From: Tenodera sinensis
Lineage: Eukaryota; Arthropoda; Insecta; Mantodea; Mantidae
Reading direction: 5' to 3'
DNA length: 64,000 bases
Assembly (NCBI GenBank): GCA_030765045.1
Contig: CM060969.1
Span: 50,378,716-50,442,715, forward strand
Shown: piece by piece, positions 9,904 to 21,640 of the stretch
Numbering within the stretch: the first letter of the stretch is position 1
Layout: each line of letters opens with the position of its first letter
The notes under the pieces: model-generated
What the model was told of the DNA's origin: nothing
What the model saw: the letters and a program-made list of their open reading frames with translations, nothing else
Databases searched by the model: none
Made by a program: the position numbers and the translations under genes

Positions 9904-11944
9904 CTAAAACAGTTTGATTCGTGCATGTTTTCGATGCTTTGGCTCACCTTTGCCGATATTGGCAATGACGTAATTGTCGTGGTTTCTGATGCGCGCACAT
10001 GCCGCGGAGGCTCTTTTGGTTATTGCCTCAGGGATGGAGGGAATCTGGCTTTCCAGGTGTAGGGTTTGGTTGGTGGATAAGAGAGGAGCAGAGAGAATTT
10101 TTCGGAGGGAGAGGTTTTGGAGGGTTTGGATCTGTTTCAGGGAAGTTTTTGAGGCGTTTGCCCAGGCCACACACGCATATAGAACCACTTACAGGATAAA
10201 AACTTTGTACAAGATGAGTTTGGACTTCAATTGCAGCTGTTTGCTGCGGAAGATGGGGGCGCATAGCTTTAACCGCTGTCTGCCTTTGTTGGCGCTATTT
10301 TTCATGTGGGTGGACCAGCACATTGTGTGGTCCAAGGTAACCCTAACTATTTAACTTGCCGACGGCAGTGCAATACCTGACCACCAACCGTTAGGTCCAT
10401 TGCCAAAATGTGATGCCGCTTAGAAAAATGAATCAGCTGGCATTTGTCGGGATTAATTTTGATTTTCCAATCATGTTGCCATGAGAGGAAGTTGTTGACA
10501 TAGCGTTGCATCTCTGCAAGACCGAAACGTGGATTTCTATGGTGGTTGTATATTGCAGTGTCGTCGGCGTCCACTGGGAAGTCGTTTGTAAACAGTATGT
10601 ACAGCAAGGGGGACATTATTGCCCCTTGTGGGACACCAGCCCGCATCACTCGCTCCCGAGAGGAGGAGCGGCCCACTTAGAAGTAGAACTTACGTTTTTC
10701 TAAAAAATTGTGCAGCAAGTGAAGATAATTTTGAGGGGCCGGGAAATTGTGGTGCAGTTTTTAAATAAGGCCATTGTGCCAGCACCGGTCAAATGCGGCT
10801 TCTACGTCCAGAAATAGCGCCAAATTTGAAGCCCCGTTGTTAAATTGCTCTGTTATGTCATCTGTTAGCCTGAGAAGCTGTAAGTCAGTAGAATGTCCTT
10901 TTCGAAAGCCAAACTGTGAATTTGAGAGTTCATGAGATTCCAAAACATGTTTTTGGAGTCGAGAAAGTATAAGTTTTTCGAGCAATTTACTAATAGTAGA
11001 CAGGAGACTAATGTGGCGGTAGTTTTGCGGTTGTCTGGTGTTTTTCCCTTGCTTTGGAAGCATGATTACCTTGGCTCGTTTCCAAGTAGAGGGGAAATAG
11101 CCTTGCTGCAAACAGGCGTTAAATAGTTTGGTCAGTTGCACCAGAGCTTTTCTCGGGATATGCTTAAGTGGCTCATTAGTCACTTTGTCTGGCCCGGCAG
11201 CTTTCCCATTAGGCAATTTCCTAATGAACTTGTAAACTTCCTGCGATTTTATTAGGGGTAGCTGTTGCTCTTGCTTCTGCGCCACCCAGGTTTGTGCCCA
11301 TATCTGTACCTCTCGTTCTAAGTCACGGTTGGTAACTGGGTTTTTGCTGAATCTGTCTTCAAGGCAGTCAGCGAAGACCTCGGCTTTCTCCTCCTCGGAG
11401 AAGTGCAGGTCGCCATGAGTGTGCAGCGCCTCAGTTGCGGATTTGACGCTCGTGGAGACCTTAAATGCCTTTAATATTTTCCACAAAGAAGAGTCCGAAT
11501 GGGTGGTACTCAGCATTTTGTTTTCCCACTGTTCAATTTTATTAAGTCTAATTTGATGCCGAATGATGTTGCGTAGCCATTTCGCTAGCATTTTGTATTC
11601 AGGCTCACGGGTATACCGCCATAGTCTTGTCAAGCGTCGTCTCCGCGCAATGAGTTGCTCTACCTCGGGGTACGTGTAAAAACCGGGTGGTCTTGTGGTG
11701 TATGTGGTAGCGCATCTCTTGGCTGTGTGTAGCGAGGCAGTAAAGTTTTCAATGGCGACATCTATGTCTACCTCGCTATAGTAGGACAGTCTGGGTTGCG
11801 CCATCCTGTGCATTTCCATGGTGAAGTTATTCCAGTCGGTTTCAGCCCTCCTTCGAGGGCCAGAGGCACCGACTGAAATGCCACCCTCTATGTCGAAATG
11901 CACAGGTAGGTGGTCGGAGTCCAGGCTGTGATACACTGTAAAGT
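9904..11944 (-). pseudogene. LINE D ORF2, 5'-truncated Jockey-type reverse transcriptase
   Basis: The minus strand reads from the last endonuclease motif (YHSLDSDHLPVHF) into the linker and reverse transcriptase: PNGKAAGPDKVTNEP, LLSTISKLLEKLILSRL, FGFRKGHSTDLQLL, LFLDVEAAFDRCWHNGL, AGVPQGAIMSPLLYILF and ADDTAIY. A 391-codon frame (11936-10761) is open. It then breaks at a stop near 10760, has a small deletion just before the ADD motif (FTNDFPVDADDTAIY), and shifts again near 10350 before the C-terminal part (YACVAWANASKTSLKQIQ). The 5' end lies at about 11944, so gag and most of the endonuclease are missing, as in a normal 5'-truncated LINE insertion. Confidence 0.88.
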
Positions 11945-12550
11945 TAATTAAAGGTGTCTCATTTTTTGTTAATACGAACTTCCAAGATTTCCTTTCTACT
12001 CCTCTATATAAGAGATAATGTCTTTCCGACCTAATGTAATTCTATTTGGCTAGCACATGCCGCGAACGATATTTTGAATTTGAAGCTCACGGGCTTGATC
12101 TCATTGGGTGAGCCAAATCCCCACTTCCACTTTTTAACGCGAAATAGGGACTTCCCGGAATATATTGCACGGATTCTCTGTCTTCCTCTTTTTTGTCACG
12201 CCAAATTACTACACTAAGGATGAATAGACTTATTACAAAGGCCCTTCGACCACAAGGTACAAAAACTCGCTGCTCGCTCCTGAAATGCACACTTTTAAGC
12301 TTCTAAAGCTTCCAACGTTAAATATTACAATACCAAATACGTACTATGTACTTTACACATGTTAATTCTTATGCTAATCCCTAAGTATTTACAAATTACA
12401 TCCCTAAATAGTCTACATTGTTCTAATACTATTTATGTGGATGAATTACATGTATTTATGACGCTAATTCTTTATATCGTATATACATTAAGGTGTTTAT
12501 TTTTACATCATATGTTAGGCTTGTTTTGGGGCGAATGACGGCATATTTCC
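11945..12550. other. Unassigned AT-rich stretch
   Basis: No coding frame with recognisable protein on either strand. Several short frames are present but none looks conserved. Confidence 0.3.
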
Positions 12551-12551
12551 G

Positions 12552-12815
12552 TCTCACTATGACTATTTGTTTTAGTATTATTAACGTCCTCCAAAGTAGT
12601 GCCATATCGGATAGTGAAAAAATTTAATGAGTAAAATGATGCTCAAATGAGTCCGAGGACCATAGAGTTTTAAGTCACCCGACATTCGTCTTCTCAGAAT
12701 AAGGGAAAATCTCGAAAAAGCCTTATCCGAATAACTGACCCTAAGCGAGATTCAAATTCGCGACCTCTTGAATGTGAGGCAGACACACTACCACCATGTT
12801 AAATCTTCGTGATTA
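12552..12815 (-). mobile_element. tRNA-derived SINE, type 1, minus orientation
   Basis: On the minus strand it has a tRNA-like head with A box TGGTAGTGTGTCTG and B-box region GCGAATTTGAATC. The body (TTCCCTTATTCTGAGA, ATGGTCCTCGGACTCA) ends near GGACGTTAATAAT. The same body occurs in the other orientation at 39250-39476, where the TSD defines the ends. This copy is diverged and I could not find its TSD. Confidence 0.8.
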
Positions 12816-12837
12816 TGAGTATCAACACCGGACGGTA

Positions 12838-15061
12838 TTCATGTACAAATATTACAACAGCTCTCTCCTACAGGTAAAGCATTCCTGCTCGACGTCTAAA
12901 ATCGTATTTGGATCGACAGTATACTCCCAGGAAATTGGCGGGAGACCACCGGTATTCCCATCTTGAAGGCTGGAAAGGACCGTCATCTTCCCTCCAGTTA
13001 TCGTCCTATTTCCCTCACCAGTTGCGTTTGCAAGATGATGGGACGCATGATCAATGGACGGTTGGTATGGTGGTTAGAAAGTCGTAACCTATTGACTAAC
13101 ATCCAGTGTGGTTTTCCACGACGCCGTTCAACTGTAGACCATCTCGTGTCAATATCGACACAGATAATGGTCGGATTTATGAAGAACTCTCCAACCGTTG
13201 GCATATTTTTCGATCTCGAGAAGGCTTATGATACGTGCTGGCGAGCAGGTATTCTACATTCCCTGTATGCCTGGAACATAGTGGACACCTACCGCTGCTC
13301 ATTCAGGAGTTTATGATGAACCACTTTTTCCGAGTAAAGGTTGCCTTGGTTTCTTCTAATTCTTTTGTTCAGAAGGAGGGAGCACCTCAGGGTTTTGTTG
13401 CTAAGTGTCACGCTCTTTGCTATAGCAATTAACTCCATCTGGAAATGTGTTCCACATGGAGTTTCGTCATGCCTATTCGTAGAAGACTTCGCTGGCTATT
13501 GCACTTCTCAGCGCACGGCGTTCTTACATCGGCGCCTGCAGCAATGTTTGGACAACCTTAGATAATGGAGCTCCAAAAGCGGCTTCCGTTTCTCAACTGA
13601 GAAGTCAATCTACCTTAATTTCTGGCGTCGTAAGAGACGATTACCACCTTCGCTCCGTTTCGGTCCAGATTTACTTCCCTTCCCAGATGAGATGCGCTTC
13701 CTGGTTTTGATCTTGCACAAGAAGCTTAGTTGGTCGAGGCATATTGCACAGCTAAGAGCACGATGTGATCGTTCCCTAAATATCATGGGAATACTAAATG
13801 GCAAATCGTGGGGAGCGGATCGGACAATTTTTTTTGCGAATGTATCGTTTATTCGTCAGCACGACCATCTGTGCTGAGAAGATTATACGCGGTCCACAAT
13901 AGGGGCATCTGCAATGCAATAGGAGCTTTTCCAACAAGTCCAGTGGTAGGCCTTTATGCCGAGTCCGCAGAATCTCCTCTGCAATGTCGGCGTCATTTCT
14001 CTTGGCAAATAATGGTTGTGCGCTTAGATGTATGACTAAGCACCCAACGTTCGCTTCTTTTTTCACCGCCACGCAAAGAGAACGGTATAGGAATAGCACC
14101 CTTAGTCCTAAGCCTGGGGGTTTCATTTCCAAGATCTTCTAGGGAAGCTTGGAGTGGAACTGCCTAAGATGTTCGCCAAGGGCGAGAAGCCGAGAAGCTT
14201 TACCCCCTTGGTTATCTGTACGCCCCATGTAGATCTTGGGTTGACCGTACACCGGAAGTCCACGATGCCTATTTCAAGTATCCGCGCGTGTTTCTTTAAG
14301 TATTTTTGTCAGGCTACACTGACCGTCGATGTATTTACACCGATGGCTCAAAGAGCACCAATGGTGTGTGTACTTATGTTTATGGAACCGAACCACACAT
14401 ACATTCGGTTTTCCAAACAGCACTTCCATTTTTACTGCAGTGCTTTATGCAATTTACCGAGCCGTTGTATATGTGTGCAGTCGTAAATTAGGTGACTGCC
14501 TGATTTTGAGCGATTACCTTAGTGCACTTCAGAGCCTTTCCGAGCTGTACAACCCCCACCCTATTGTACAACGTATCTAGGATGCCCTCCATGTTTTACA
14601 CGCTTCGGGCATTGACGTGGTATGTGCATGGATTCCTGGTCACGTAGGTTTGCCGGGGAATGAAATGGCAGATATGGCAGCAAAGACGGCAACTAAGAAC
14701 CCAGTATTACCATCTCACGTGTTGCTTTGTAAGACTTTAGGCTTGAAGTGCGGAGAGTGGTGCTGTTGTCCTGGTACGAAGAGTGGTCAGCTCTCCGCGG
14801 TAATAAGCTTAGAGAGTGAAAGAACTTCCGATAAACTGGGTAACTTCTTGTAGTATATCTCGCCGCGAGGAGATTAGTTTGCCTCATTTAAGAATAGGGC
14901 ACTGCAATGTTTATCATGGTTACCTGTTTAAAAGGGACCTTGCCCCTCTATGTCTGCTGTGTGACATCCTTTTGACTCCCCGTCTGGTGCTGCTAGAGTG
15001 CCCCTCTCTAGCACACCTTCGAGATTCTCTGCCGCTGCCTGCCGGACTTGCAGAGGTCTAG
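12838..15061 (+). pseudogene. LINE E copy 1: reverse transcriptase-RNase H remnant
   Basis: Broken frames read as one ORF2. Reverse transcriptase pieces are LPSSYRPISLTSCVCKMM, IQCGFPRRRSTVDHLV, IFFDLEKAYDTCW and FVEDFAGYC. An RNase H domain follows, with YTDGSKSTNG, LSDYLSALQSL and WIPGHVGLPGNEMADMAAK, then a Cys/His C-terminus (LCLLCD). LINEs with RNase H occur in the I and related clades, and many arthropods carry this type. Multiple stops and shifts are present. Motif C reads V-E-D where the related copy at 60400 reads V-D-D, so the catalytic Asp pair is altered. The 5' end is truncated inside the reverse transcriptase at about 12838. Confidence 0.85.
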
Positions 15062-15351
15062 GCGGATAACAAAACAGCGGTTGATATAGTTTTTAAATTT
15101 TTAGTGGAGTGTAGCATCAATTTGAGGATTTAAAGCTTTAGATATCTCTTTTTATGTTTTTTGACATATTTATCACCTTGTTTCATATCTGGCTATTGCC
15201 ACTGTTTTTTACCTTTTTGTGTATATTTTCGTTGTTGCTAGTACTGTTATTTTTAGTGAAATTTATATCTGGCTATTGCCATGAATCTTTTAAGGGCACT
15301 GATGACCTCAAAGTTGTGCACCCTTAAACCAAACTAACAACAACAACTTCA
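15062..15351 (+). repeat. LINE E 3' UTR with (AAC)n tail
   Basis: Following the coding end, the phrase tatctggctattgcca occurs twice. The region ends with gcactgatgacctcaaagtt and a run of aactaacaacaacaac. Such a short triplet tail rather than poly(A) is usual for several arthropod LINE groups. Confidence 0.6.
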
Positions 15352-16125
15352 GTTACCGGTAGTTCGTCGACATCCTCGTATAAACATTAGGTGTGAAATC
15401 GTACACCTCAATTTCTACCAGAACATCAACTCCGTGCTGGGATCTGATGTCTTAAATGGTGCTGTTTCCATGTTTCACGGCCAGGACTTTGGTTGTATAC
15501 GCTTAAAATCTGACATCAGGGTGTCACAGCGTACCGTCGCTACATTGCATGCAAGATAGAAAATGTTACTACTTTTATTTTCATGCGGATACACCTTTTT
15601 ATGATTGGCTTATTTGTAACTTTGGACTATTTACTTGGCTTCTTTTGCGCTAATTAGGGTATAACCAGCTCATAAAACAACGCATTCTGGTGTTTATTAA
15701 GTTGGCGGAGTACTTAATAGTATGCCAACGTAGGTTTCCCAAGCTCCATCTTAGCTATCGGGCGTAGAGGTCCCTAGTCTCTTGATTCAAGCCATATAGG
15801 CAAAAGAAACAAATAAATATAAACCCTGTCTTAGTATAGCCTCTTAACTCGACTGAAATCATATCTTTAGCTTGTAATGCAGGAAAAATGCCCGAAAATA
15901 CAGAAAATGCCACGTCAAGAAAGGCAAACGGATGCTCAAAACCAAAATTCACGAGTAGTCGGGCGAACAGAATCTAGGAGCCCCCAAGGTTTCCATTTTG
16001 TGGCTAAATCCATCACTTTTACAGTAGCGTTTGAACCCCCAGCTCAACAGCCCATGAAGAGCCAAGACTTACCGCCCAGCCGCTGCGTCCCCCACTTCTG
16101 CCCACTAAAGGCGTCATAAGTGGGG
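15352..16125. other. Unassigned stretch
   Basis: No protein or repeat family recognised. The plus-strand open frame at 15877-16119 shows no familiar domain. Confidence 0.3.
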
Positions 16126-16129
16126 TGCA

Positions 16130-16376
16130 GTAATCGATGGTGGTACGTGGTCAGCGCCCCGAGCCCTCCCGGCCAGTTACGCGGGATTTACGACCTGGGG
16201 TCGCTTCTTCTCCAAGTAGGTTCTCAATTGCCCCGTCCGGAACCTAACGAGGCTGAGTTCACCCCGTGCCAGAGCTCCCAGCGGTTAAAAAATCCACGTG
16301 CCGATATCGGGTATCGAAGCCGGGTCCTCTGCGCTAGAGGCAGGCGCGCTACCACTGTGCTACGTAGCGGCCACAA
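16130..16376 (-). mobile_element. tRNA-derived SINE, type 2, minus orientation
   Basis: Read on the minus strand, it opens with GCTACGTAGCACAGTGGTAG, a good pol III A box (TAGCACAGTGG). About 35 bases on comes GGCTTCGATACCC, matching a B box. A GC-rich body without protein coding follows. The tRNA-like head with internal promoter is the hallmark of a SINE. Its 3' limit is uncertain. Confidence 0.8.
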
Positions 16377-16684
16377 TATCGTTTATTTATATAAAATCAT
16401 TAAATACTTATTCTCTGAAATCTAGCCAATTCAACAAACACTATGACCAAACCCTAACCTAAATAATCAAAGTCCGATTTAGCTACTTTGTCACCCCTAG
16501 GCAATGCTAATTTTCCCCAAACAATATAAGCAGCTATTATACAGCTCAGTATGGGGTTAAATTAGTTTTAAATGTGACGACATTAAACGAAACAAACAAT
16601 TGAGAAAAAAATAATTGTTTAGAATATAAATACATGCATCTTACTCGTAAATTATAACGCTTTCCTACGTATTTTCTTCATAGA

Positions 16685-19640
16685 GACAGCATTCACGACG
16701 CCATTGAAGTCAATCTCACGAAGCACATCAGACTCAATGCAAAGAAATGACATAGCGTTCAGTTTCTCTTGGCGTGTTGTTGAACTGAGATAATTTTTAA
16801 CTCTCTTGAGCACTGAAAATGAAAATGATCTCTCTGCCGAACAATGTGCTATAGATCGTGAGGTGAGACATGAGCAATTCCCTTAGATGCGCAGTGGCAC
16901 TCTTTACCTGAAAGGCTGGTGGTGGGGGAAGTTGCGCAAACATGTATGCGCAGAAGTCAGAACGTTTCTGTTCTCGAAGAAGCGAAGTTCGCTAGCATAG
17001 CCTTAGTGGATATTGCTAATGACATTATATACGTGTAACAATTAGCTTTATAACGAACAAAGGGACTTCGCTACAATTATGGTCATGACTCATGTGCCAA
17101 TGTGAACTGCAATTGTTTCAGCTGCGCGCTGTTGCAGTGTACCATGGCAAACTGATACGTCTATCCCCGCCCCTTTCAGCCGTTGCAGAGAGGGAGGGGA
17201 GGTAAGCAGCTTCCCCTATATACAGGAATTGTTCATCTCTTACCTCACGACCTATATAGGTTTACACAGAAATATACGTAGCACTACGCCAATATGAGAA
17301 TAAACATCCAAGAGGTCTTTCTTATTGAGCGTTTTATGTATACACAGCAACGAATGCTTTTACCTAAATGATTGATCATATAGCATCGAAGGTGAGTGCA
17401 CTCGTTGTCGAACCCATCCTGTTTGTCGTCCCAGTAAGTCACTCTTAAAGTTTCAGCCTGTTCGAAAATTTTCTTTTGTGTCTAACTCACAGAGTTTAGT
17501 AAGAAAATCTAAATTAGCAACAACCCTTCATACGCATTACATCTAAGTTTCAGTCCTTGACACACCTGCCAATAACACGAGTAACACTGGAAACGTTTAT
17601 TCTGTAATAGTGTCTACCATAAAACGCAAAATTGGGTCCTTGCTCACCATGTTGCAACTAATGTCTACGTTTCTTGGTGCTGTTGTAATTGTATGTATCT
17701 CCACCACACAAGTTTATAGCTTTTTCCTCTTAAACATCAAGCATACCTCTTGTGCATTCAAGATATACTAATGAATTGTAAAGATTGGTGACATTTCTAA
17801 TTCAGCCTCAACAGATTGAAACTTTTTGCCTACACTTTTAAACCTTTCTAAAATACCATTCCATAATAATGCAGAAAGCATGTCTCCAAATTTTGATGCG
17901 AATTATGAAGTACTACAGCTTTAGAAGGAGCAAGTGGTTTCTCTCTGTTGTTAGATATTGAGTTAGAGCTGATTGGATTTCTAACCACGAAGAGCACAGA
18001 CTGCGACAAGCATGGTACCTGGATGACCATCTTGTTTGTGAAAGCCTTTTCAACACCCTAAAGTTTGGTTTCAGATGAGACAATAAACGCCTCCACCAGT
18101 GTAGACTCTGAGAAAAAACTACATAGCTCCTGAATAACACCAAAGAATTTTACTGCGGACATACAATATCCCACAGCAATCAGATTGAGAGAATGAGCCG
18201 AGCATGGAGCATACACAGCAAGGGGATTTAAATACATATTTAATTCGCCCATGTGCCTGATACACTACTAGTGTTATCACAGTGCTGAGTACGGCAATTT
18301 TAATATCAAGACCAAGCTCATTCAAAGTTTCCACTTATGACCACACACAGCAATTTCACAAATCTTTCTACTGGTGAGTCACATTTAGTTACGCATCGAA
18401 TGATGAATGCTGGTTGATTTGTACGTACAATTTCAGGAGTTGAATCTAACATTGTAGAAGGGTGCTTAGCTGCTTTTATTTCATTTACTATAAAATTAAT
18501 CACCTCCACGGACATTGTTTTAATGAACTCATCACCAATTTGTAATGACAAATACGATGTTGTGCTACCACCTAGGCGGCCCGGGTTCGATCCCAGGGAC
18601 CCGCATGTGGTATTCGTGGTGGACGAAGCGGCGTCAGGGCGGGTTTTCTCCGGGTGCTCCGGTTTCCCCCGCCATCTCATTCCACCGGTGCTCCATCTTC
18701 ATGTATCATCAGTCACCGCCTGCGGTGCCGTAGTAGTAAAAGCGGGCGTTAAACACTACAACACGATGTTGTGCTACTTCCTTTATTTCCATGTCTCTTT
18801 ATATGATCGGCTAGAAATGGGTCGAACTGTGTAATCTATTCTGACATGATTTAATTTCCACTATTGTTAGAGCCAAATCTGTGCCTCTAAACGGCAAACC
18901 ACGCATAGCGAGGGATTTCACTCTTACCACTATACGCTTTAGAACTTCCCCCAGTACTTAATTTCCTCTTCTGTTTGAAATAGCAAAGTTCTATAGTCAA
19001 TTCTTTCAGCCGAATTTTTTCTTGCTAACCTTGTAATAGCACATTTAGCTTAATAATTCGACCAATTGCTCCATAATCACCCGATCTCTCCTGCACTTCA
19101 TTTCATCCTCTTCCTTACTCTCATAGCAGAAGAAGTTGGGCTGACTATCCGCTTCCAGGTCTTCACTCTGACCGGTCTATAGGTTGCTGAGCTCTCCGAC
19201 AGGCGTCTGAGTCCTAGAGGGTGTAAGCCCTACATAAGTGGAGGGTAATCAGTTAAAGAATAAGAAGGAATTTTCATTCCTTTCAAGCGTTGATTTGTGT
19301 TCTTCAGTCATTTTAACCTGTAACTGAGGTACATGTCCTGTCAAAGAGCCCAAAGAGAATGCGATAAACTTTCCATTTACCTTTAGAAAACAATCACGAC
19401 CTAGACCGCGTTTCACCATTATTAAAGTTCGGCTGAATAGTCATTGCGAAATATATTTGGCAGTATCTGAATACTGTCGCCTTGTGCACTTAAAATCTTC
19501 GTCGATATTTTGTGTTAGTATGTAATCTCGCGTTGTATCGTTTATAATCCATTTAGCGGGATCATTACATGGTTTAACAAATTTACTATGTTCATATTCT
19601 TTTGAATCTCACGCACTGAAATGATTGTTATCGACATCAT
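16685..19640 (-). pseudogene. hAT-1 transposase remnant (ZMYM1-like, DUF4371 type)
   Basis: Fragments in all three minus frames line up in the order of a ZMYM1-like hAT transposase. They are DPAKWIINDTTRDYIL (about 19550), YWGEVLKRIVVRVKSLAMRG and PFRGTDLAL (about 18930), GDEFIKTMSVEVINFIVNEI with STMLDSTP (about 18500), APCSAHSLNLIAVGYC (about 18200), RLSQTRWSSRYHACRSL (about 18040), and the dimerisation region SAERSFSFSVLKRVKNYLSS (about 16820). The SINE at 18569-18762 splits it. Dozens of lesions are present. Segment 16900-17400 does not align and may be another insertion. Confidence 0.8.
18569..18762 (+). mobile_element. tRNA-derived SINE, type 3, with 15-bp TSD
   Basis: The 15-mer acgatgttgtgctac occurs directly before (18554-18568) and after (18763-18777) this segment. 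The inserted DNA begins with a tRNA-like B box (cccgggttcgatcccag), so the head is 5'-truncated. It ends with gccgtagtagtaaaagcggg followed by gttaaacactacaac. It interrupts the hAT-1 transposase. A second copy lies at 29103-29297. Confidence 0.92.
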
Positions 19641-20298
19641 CACCTCCCATGGAACTTTCGTTTCCGTTATAAATACTATACTGTATTAGAATCTATATGA
19701 ACAACAGCACCACCAGCGTCTCCGAATTTTTCTTTTGACAAGCAATGTTTTAGAACTAAACTGTTTAACTTTTTACACTTTCCAATTAACTATTTTTTTC
19801 TTGCATTACTTTAGCATTTTTATATTGTGAGACAATTGTTACAAGGCTCAGGTTCACTCATTTTCAGAAGTTGTGATTTACGAAACGAATACTTACAATT
19901 TCTTGTATACTCTGTACTTACAACCGCGCACTCTACTAAAAATCTGAAATACAGCCGTTAACAGCTCGAAACATATTAATTCACTCTTGCAACAAAACTG
20001 ATTTCTGAAAAGCAGGCTGTGATTTATTTTTAAGTAATGACGGCCACATATGCCTATATTTAAAATGTAATTGAGTTGTATTAATACCGATAAGCAATAA
20101 GCATACATCTTATTCTATTTTCAACAAGGCATTGTTGCTTATGCAAGCAGTTAAATGCAATAATTTTTCCCCGCCCCTTGTATGCGTTTTGCAGTACCTA
20201 ATATTACTAAGCTGCAGTATTTTCTGTTACTCTCGTCACGAACCCGGAACAATGCGATTAAACAGCAATATTCGACTTTCACGAGTTTTACAGGGGCA

Positions 20299-20509
20299 TT
20301 TTTTAGAGGTGGCGTGTGATGTAATGTTGCGCAGTGGTTCATGGTCGAGTCCACTTGTCTATTTCAAGATAAAAGGGGTGTCTGGTTAGTGTCTCTTCGA
20401 TTTCTAACCCACTAGCCAGCATACTGCTGGTGGAAACGTACCCCAACCATCGCTTTGCGTGATGTCACTCGCGCATATCCGACCAAGGTCACGCGCCACC
20501 TCTAAAAAA
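20299..20509. mobile_element. Small inverted-repeat element (MITE-like), 211 bp
   Basis: The left terminus ttttttagaggtggcgtgtg and the right terminus are inverted copies over 21 bases with one mismatch. The interior is non-coding. It sits inside hAT-1. I could not define a TSD, so the superfamily is open. Confidence 0.7.
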
Positions 20510-20660
20510 TTCATCTGTACGAGATAAAACGTCAGAAAAGATTTGACATTTTTTATAGCAAAAAGGGAACAGAAAGATAAAGAAAATTCAGCCCCCCCCC
20601 CACCCGTAAAATTGTCATCCTAGGCAACGCATAGGTTGCCTGGGCCTAAATTCGGCACTG

Positions 20661-21029
20661 TAAACAACGGAATTTTATCTGCACTTTTACTGTCCAGAGG
20701 AATCAATGAACACTCCCAGCTACCTGTCATTGTATGTCGTCAAAATAGGTACCTACCTAATCATAACGAATAGCCCATAGTCACATATGTAGTCTACAAG
20801 AAAACCTGGACAACGAATGCTTGACCATGGGAAAAATACCACACATCTGGAAATACTTCAGTATCAAGGTTCTACCATAAAGAGAAAGAGGACACTGGAT
20901 AGCCCAATTCGCACACAGGGATTCACCGGAACGCACTCCTTCGAACTATGAACAAATTTTAATACAAATACTTGACAGCACGACCGAGAAGGTATTAGGA
21001 AGGGAAGCTCAAAGACTTACGCATTATGT
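20661..21029. other. Unassigned, probably decayed LINE sequence
   Basis: Lies just upstream of the reverse transcriptase fragment on the same strand and may be its eroded N-terminal part. No motif is clear enough to call. Confidence 0.3.
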
Positions 21030-21300
21030 TGTTCACAAGAGGACATAAAAGGGGCACTAAAACAATCCGCTGGGAACCTGCACTCAATATTCGTCGACTA
21101 CACTAATGCTTTTGATCTACTAAATACACCTCTAATAATGAACAGAAAGTTTCAAAACAAACCTGGAAAGCGCCACACGAGGGAACCAAATAAATTATAT
21201 CTTAAGCAACATTCTACCCAATAATTGTATCCAAATAGAGAACACCGTATGTGAGCCAAATATAATACAACAAACGAACGGTGACCCAACTAGAATTCAC
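21030..21300 (+). pseudogene. Fragment of a LINE reverse transcriptase
   Basis: The plus strand reads ALKQSAGNLHSIFVDYTNAF then DLLNTPLIMNRKF. This is motif A of a reverse transcriptase (FVDYxxAFDLLN) with its catalytic Asp. It is followed after a shift by ILSNILPNNCIQIENTVCEP and IIQQTNGDPTRI, the region before motif B. It belongs to a LINE type different from families A to H. Short, frameshifted and isolated. Confidence 0.7.
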
Positions 21301-21537
21301 TACTATTAATCACTACCTTCACAGCAGACCTGCCAAGAGCCATAGCGCCAGACTGTTAAATACAATGTTCGCACGCACTTCTACTGAGGACAATTCTTTT
21401 AAAAAAGTGTAAACACTGAAAATAATAGGCCGCGCATCTGAATGCAATACTTTTCCTTTCGATTTACTTGTCTGGAAGCCGCTTGTACCAGGTTTTGTTA
21501 ATGTCATATTTCTTAGCAACAAAACGAGTTACAGTAA

Positions 21538-21640
21538 ATGCTGTTAGCTAATGCTGGATTTCTGACAATGAAGTCATTAATCCTCTTGCTCTACAATATT
21601 TTTCACTGATGGATGGGGCACTAGAAGTGGCCGGGCATAT
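21538..21640 (-). mobile_element. 103-bp dead-on-arrival LINE F copy with TSD
   Basis: This segment matches the 3' end of LINE F (26157-26260) closely, including gctggatttctgacaatgaa. It is flanked on both sides by ttacagtaa (21529-21537 and 21641-21649). It therefore represents a complete but extremely 5'-truncated insertion. Confidence 0.92.

Larger units (their letters stand above)
16468..20660 (-). mobile_element. hAT-1: degenerate hAT transposon with nested insertions
   Basis: The right end reads, on the minus strand, CAGTGCCGAATTTAGG. The left end, caaagtccgatttagc, is a diverged form of the same TIR. The flanking 8-mers taaataat (16460-16467) and taaacaac (20661-20668) match at 6 of 8 positions, as expected of an old hAT TSD. 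Between them lies a transposase remnant on the minus strand. The length of 4.19 kb includes a SINE (18569-18762) and a small inverted-repeat element (20299-20509) inserted later. Cut-and-paste element, now inactive. Confidence 0.78.

Noticed and set aside
12552..12815. A functional tRNA gene (A and B boxes visible)
   Set aside because: No cloverleaf can be closed and the same body recurs elsewhere with a TSD, so it is a SINE head. The same applies at 16376, 39250 and 63500.
15877..16119. Plus-strand open frame of 80 codons before the type 2 SINE
   Set aside because: Arginine- and glutamine-rich without a recognisable motif; likely chance.
18523..18834. Plus-strand open frame of 103 codons
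   Set aside because: It spans a SINE and its TSDs; the codons are non-coding SINE sequence.
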